From NCBI GenBank assembly GCA_945871905.1, contig CAMBXL010000005.1, forward strand, positions 62,001 through 126,000: a stretch of DNA of 64,000 nucleotides, given 5' to 3'. This DNA is from Chitinophaga pinensis (GTDB lineage: Bacteria; Bacteroidota; Bacteroidia; NS11-12g; UBA955). Position 1 is the first letter of the stretch, and every line of letters starts with the position of its first letter. The notes under the pieces are model-generated. The model made no database searches. It had not been told where the DNA came from and saw only the letters and a list, made by a program, of their open reading frames with translations. Shown in pieces: positions 61,918-64,000 of this stretch. The position numbers and the translations under genes were made by a program.

Positions 61918-64000
61918 ATGAAACTGAAAATTACCTCTATTATTGTTATTTTTTTTCTGAGCATCTCCGTTAAAACCAATGCTCAGCAGTTGAAATATTA
62001 CTTTTCCGACAGCATTACTTTTGTTAACAATGCCTTGCGTTCATTAAAATTTTCAAGCTCAGGCGGATACCATTGTCCTCAATTTAGCACTTGTGATGTG
62101 AATGGCGATGGCAAAAAAGACATGGTTCTTTATGACAAATTAGATGGCTCAATTTCCACCTATATAAACAAAGGTGCTTTAGGCGAAGTTAATTATGAAT
62201 TGGACAACCGTTATGCCGATTTTTTCCCTAAAATGAGACCTTTTGGTTGGATGTTGTTAAGAGATTATAACAACGATGGTTATGAGGATATTTTTACTAT
62301 CGGGGACCAAGGTTACATCGTTTATAAAAACATTTCTTTCACCGTTTCTGGACGACCAGCCTTTGTTTTAATCGATAAAATAAGTTTTAGAAACATGAGT
62401 CCTAAGGGTTCTTTTATTGAATTCAACACCCTTTCCACTCCCTCTATTCACTTACCAGGTATTTATGACATCGACAATGATGGCGACTTAGACATAATGA
62501 GCTATTCCAATGTTGGGGGCGCTATCTATTTATACAAAAATGCACAAGTTGAAAAAAACCTTCCTCCAGACAGTATGCGTTTTTTCTTAGTTGATTTGTG
62601 TCTTGGCTACTTCCTCGACTTTGACTGTAATGGATATATTTTCAATGAATGTAAAGCCAGCTCAAATAGAAACTACGACTTATCTCGACACACTTCAGGT
62701 TCTTCTATTACGTTATTTGATGCTGATAATGACGGTGATATTGACATGCTTTTAGGAAATGAAAGTTGTAACCACATGACTTTATTAAAGAACGCAAAAA
62801 CCTTCAATTCAAGAGGATACGATTCTTTTTACAATGCCGATACTTTATTTGTCACAGGTAGTAATAGAGCCGCTGTTGCTACTTATCCTTCCGCTTATTT
62901 TCTCGACATAGACAATGATGGTAAACGCGATTTAGTTTATGCCCCTAATTCTATCAATTTTCAGTATATTACCAAGGAAACCAATCAGATTAATTGGTTT
63001 AAAAATACAGGCCAAGACTTAAGTCCTACTTGGGCACAACAAGCGCCTTTCTTTACGCCCGATGTTATAGACTTAGGCAATAGAAACAGTTGGGCTTTTG
63101 CAGATTGGGATAAGGATGGTGATTTAGATTGTATTGTTGCAAACAATGGCGACAAACTTAAAACAAGAGACACCGCTGATCGCCTCTATTTATTTGAAAA
63201 TATTGGAACAAACAAAATAGCAAAATTCAAATTAGTAAATCAAGATTTTGGAAATTTCATTTCCCAACGACTCAATAATTTAACCATAGCTATTTCAGAC
63301 ATGGACAATGATGGTAAATTGGACTTGGTATGTGGCAATGATAAAGGTGAAATTTTATTTTACAAAAACAATTCTGCAAACAACAACACTTTAAATCCAA
63401 CCTTTGCGTTTTCGAACAATCAATACACTGGTTTTAACATAGATATTGGCTCATTCAGTTCTCCGGCTATTGCTGATATTGACAAAGACGGTTTGAAAGA
63501 TTTAGTGATTGGCAGATTTGATAGCACATTATCATACTACAGAAACATTGGTTCATTGAGTGAGCCTGATTTTTTAATTTCTACCAATCGTTTTGGTAAC
63601 ATAAAAGCATTTGATTCCATTGGTTTTCAGTATGTTTACGATGACACTTTTGCAATTATAGGACAGTATACAGTTTTTGAAAAAAACACCTATTCTAAAC
63701 CAACTATTGCCGACCTCAACGGAGATGGAATTTTAGAAATAATTGTCGGAAATTCACAAGGCAACTTAAGAATGTACGAAATCAATGGCAAAAACCCGAG
63801 TAGCACTTTCAAACAACTGGATTCTTTTTATTACCGCAAAAGTTTTCAAGGACAAAAAATATTTAAAATTGATATTGGTAGTTTTGTAACCCCATCACTA
63901 GCCGATTTAGATGGCGATTTAGTTCCTGAGCTTATCATAGGAATGAACAGAGGTGGACTTAATTATCTAAAACCAAGCTTCAAAAACAGCGGGAATATTT
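61918..64000 (+). CDS. Secreted FG-GAP/VCBS-repeat protein (C-terminus beyond the window)
   Basis: The frame from ATG 61918 stays open to the window edge (694 codons). A signal peptide (IFFLSISVKTNAQ) is followed by many FG-GAP/VCBS units carrying calcium-binding DxDxDG-type loops: DVNGDGKKD, DYNNDGYED, DIDNDGDLD, DADNDGDID, DIDNDGKRD, DWDKDGDLD, DMDNDGKLD, DIDKDGLKD, DLNGDGILE. They probably form two seven-bladed propellers of integrin type. In Bacteroidota such proteins usually end in a T9SS sorting domain, which cannot be seen here. Surface or secreted role is inferred. Confidence 0.88.
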   Translation, partial: MKLKITSIIVIFFLSISVKTNAQQLKYYFSDSITFVNNALRSLKFSSSGGYHCPQFSTCDVNGDGKKDMVLYDKLDGSISTYINKGALGEVNYELDNRYADFFPKMRPFGWMLLRDYNNDGYEDIFTIGDQGYIVYKNISFTVSGRPAFVLIDKISFRNMSPKGSFIEFNTLSTPSIHLPGIYDIDNDGDLDIMSYSNVGGAIYLYKNAQVEKNLPPDSMRFFLVDLCLGYFLDFDCNGYIFNECKASSNRNYDLSRHTSGSSITLFDADNDGDIDMLLGNESCNHMTLLKNAKTFNSRGYDSFYNADTLFVTGSNRAAVATYPSAYFLDIDNDGKRDLVYAPNSINFQYITKETNQINWFKNTGQDLSPTWAQQAPFFTPDVIDLGNRNSWAFADWDKDGDLDCIVANNGDKLKTRDTADRLYLFENIGTNKIAKFKLVNQDFGNFISQRLNNLTIAISDMDNDGKLDLVCGNDKGEILFYKNNSANNNTLNPTFAFSNNQYTGFNIDIGSFSSPAIADIDKDGLKDLVIGRFDSTLSYYRNIGSLSEPDFLISTNRFGNIKAFDSIGFQYVYDDTFAIIGQYTVFEKNTYSKPTIADLNGDGILEIIVGNSQGNLRMYEINGKNPSSTFKQLDSFYYRKSFQGQKIFKIDIGSFVTPSLADLDGDLVPELIIGMNRGGLNYLKPSFKNSGNI

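Overview
The window is AT-rich DNA from a member of the Bacteroidota (Bacteroidetes). This is shown by a type IX secretion (T9SS)/gliding gene (sprA, cut by the left edge), a giant PKD protein ending in a T9SS type B (CHU_C-like) sorting domain, TonB receptors with Bacteroidota STN and carboxypeptidase-like domains, FecR/DUF4249/DUF2807 proteins, a ccoN-ccoO fusion, and promoters of the Bacteroidota type (TTG, about 17-20 bp, TAnnTTTG). cbb3 oxidase, acetyl-CoA synthetase and a phenylacetyl-CoA epoxidase fragment point to a free-living aerobic or microaerobic heterotroph. I cannot assign a family or genus.

Layout. 1-9 kb: sprA (partial), a PagL-like lipid A deacylase, a DUF2807 lipoprotein, then leftward housekeeping genes (truA-lpxK, a SprB-repeat lipoprotein with a CX4CH motif, M20 dipeptidase, aat, PfkB kinase). 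9-12 kb: a two-gene ABC transporter of unrecognised type. 12-16.5 kb: a FecR-type regulator preceded by a separate 55-residue FecR N-domain-like ORF, with a TonB receptor and a DUF4249 lipoprotein but no sigma factor. 16.5-24 kb: wbqC-like, folK, gtrA, LD-carboxypeptidase, Tat-exported pirin, a DODA-type dioxygenase interrupted by an in-frame amber codon, acs, dtd. 24-33 kb: outer-membrane and secreted proteins, MATE pump, 1853-residue PKD protein. 33-40 kb: a TonB receptor under a TPP riboswitch (so probably a thiamine receptor), an MBL/beta-CASP protein, a queuosine-precursor transporter, a BNR-type lipoprotein.

40.8-53.8 kb is the most coherent block. It is a leftward cbb3 oxidase operon (ccoS, ccoNO, ccoQ, ccoP, ccoG, fixH/ccoH, SafE-like) that ends in a PAS histidine kinase and a response regulator whose output is a CRP/FNR-type domain. 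It is preceded by a second leftward unit, uspA-ccoI-uspA. Both units carry a TGA-N6-TCA palindrome at exactly the same distance (58.5 bp, centre to box end) from a TAnnTTTG box. This suggests that the kinase and the REC-CRP regulator control the oxidase and its copper pump directly.

53.9-64 kb: paaABC with an internally duplicated PaaB and no paaD or paaE nearby, a CsgG-like secreted protein, a Tat-exported class V aminotransferase overlapping a MenE-like ligase, a small acidic protein, murF, and a partial FG-GAP/VCBS secreted protein cut by the right edge. Two intergenic stretches (20.6-20.9 kb and 40.4-40.8 kb) are mosaics of the same palindromic repeats. No rRNA, complete tRNA, CRISPR array, insertion sequence or prophage was found.
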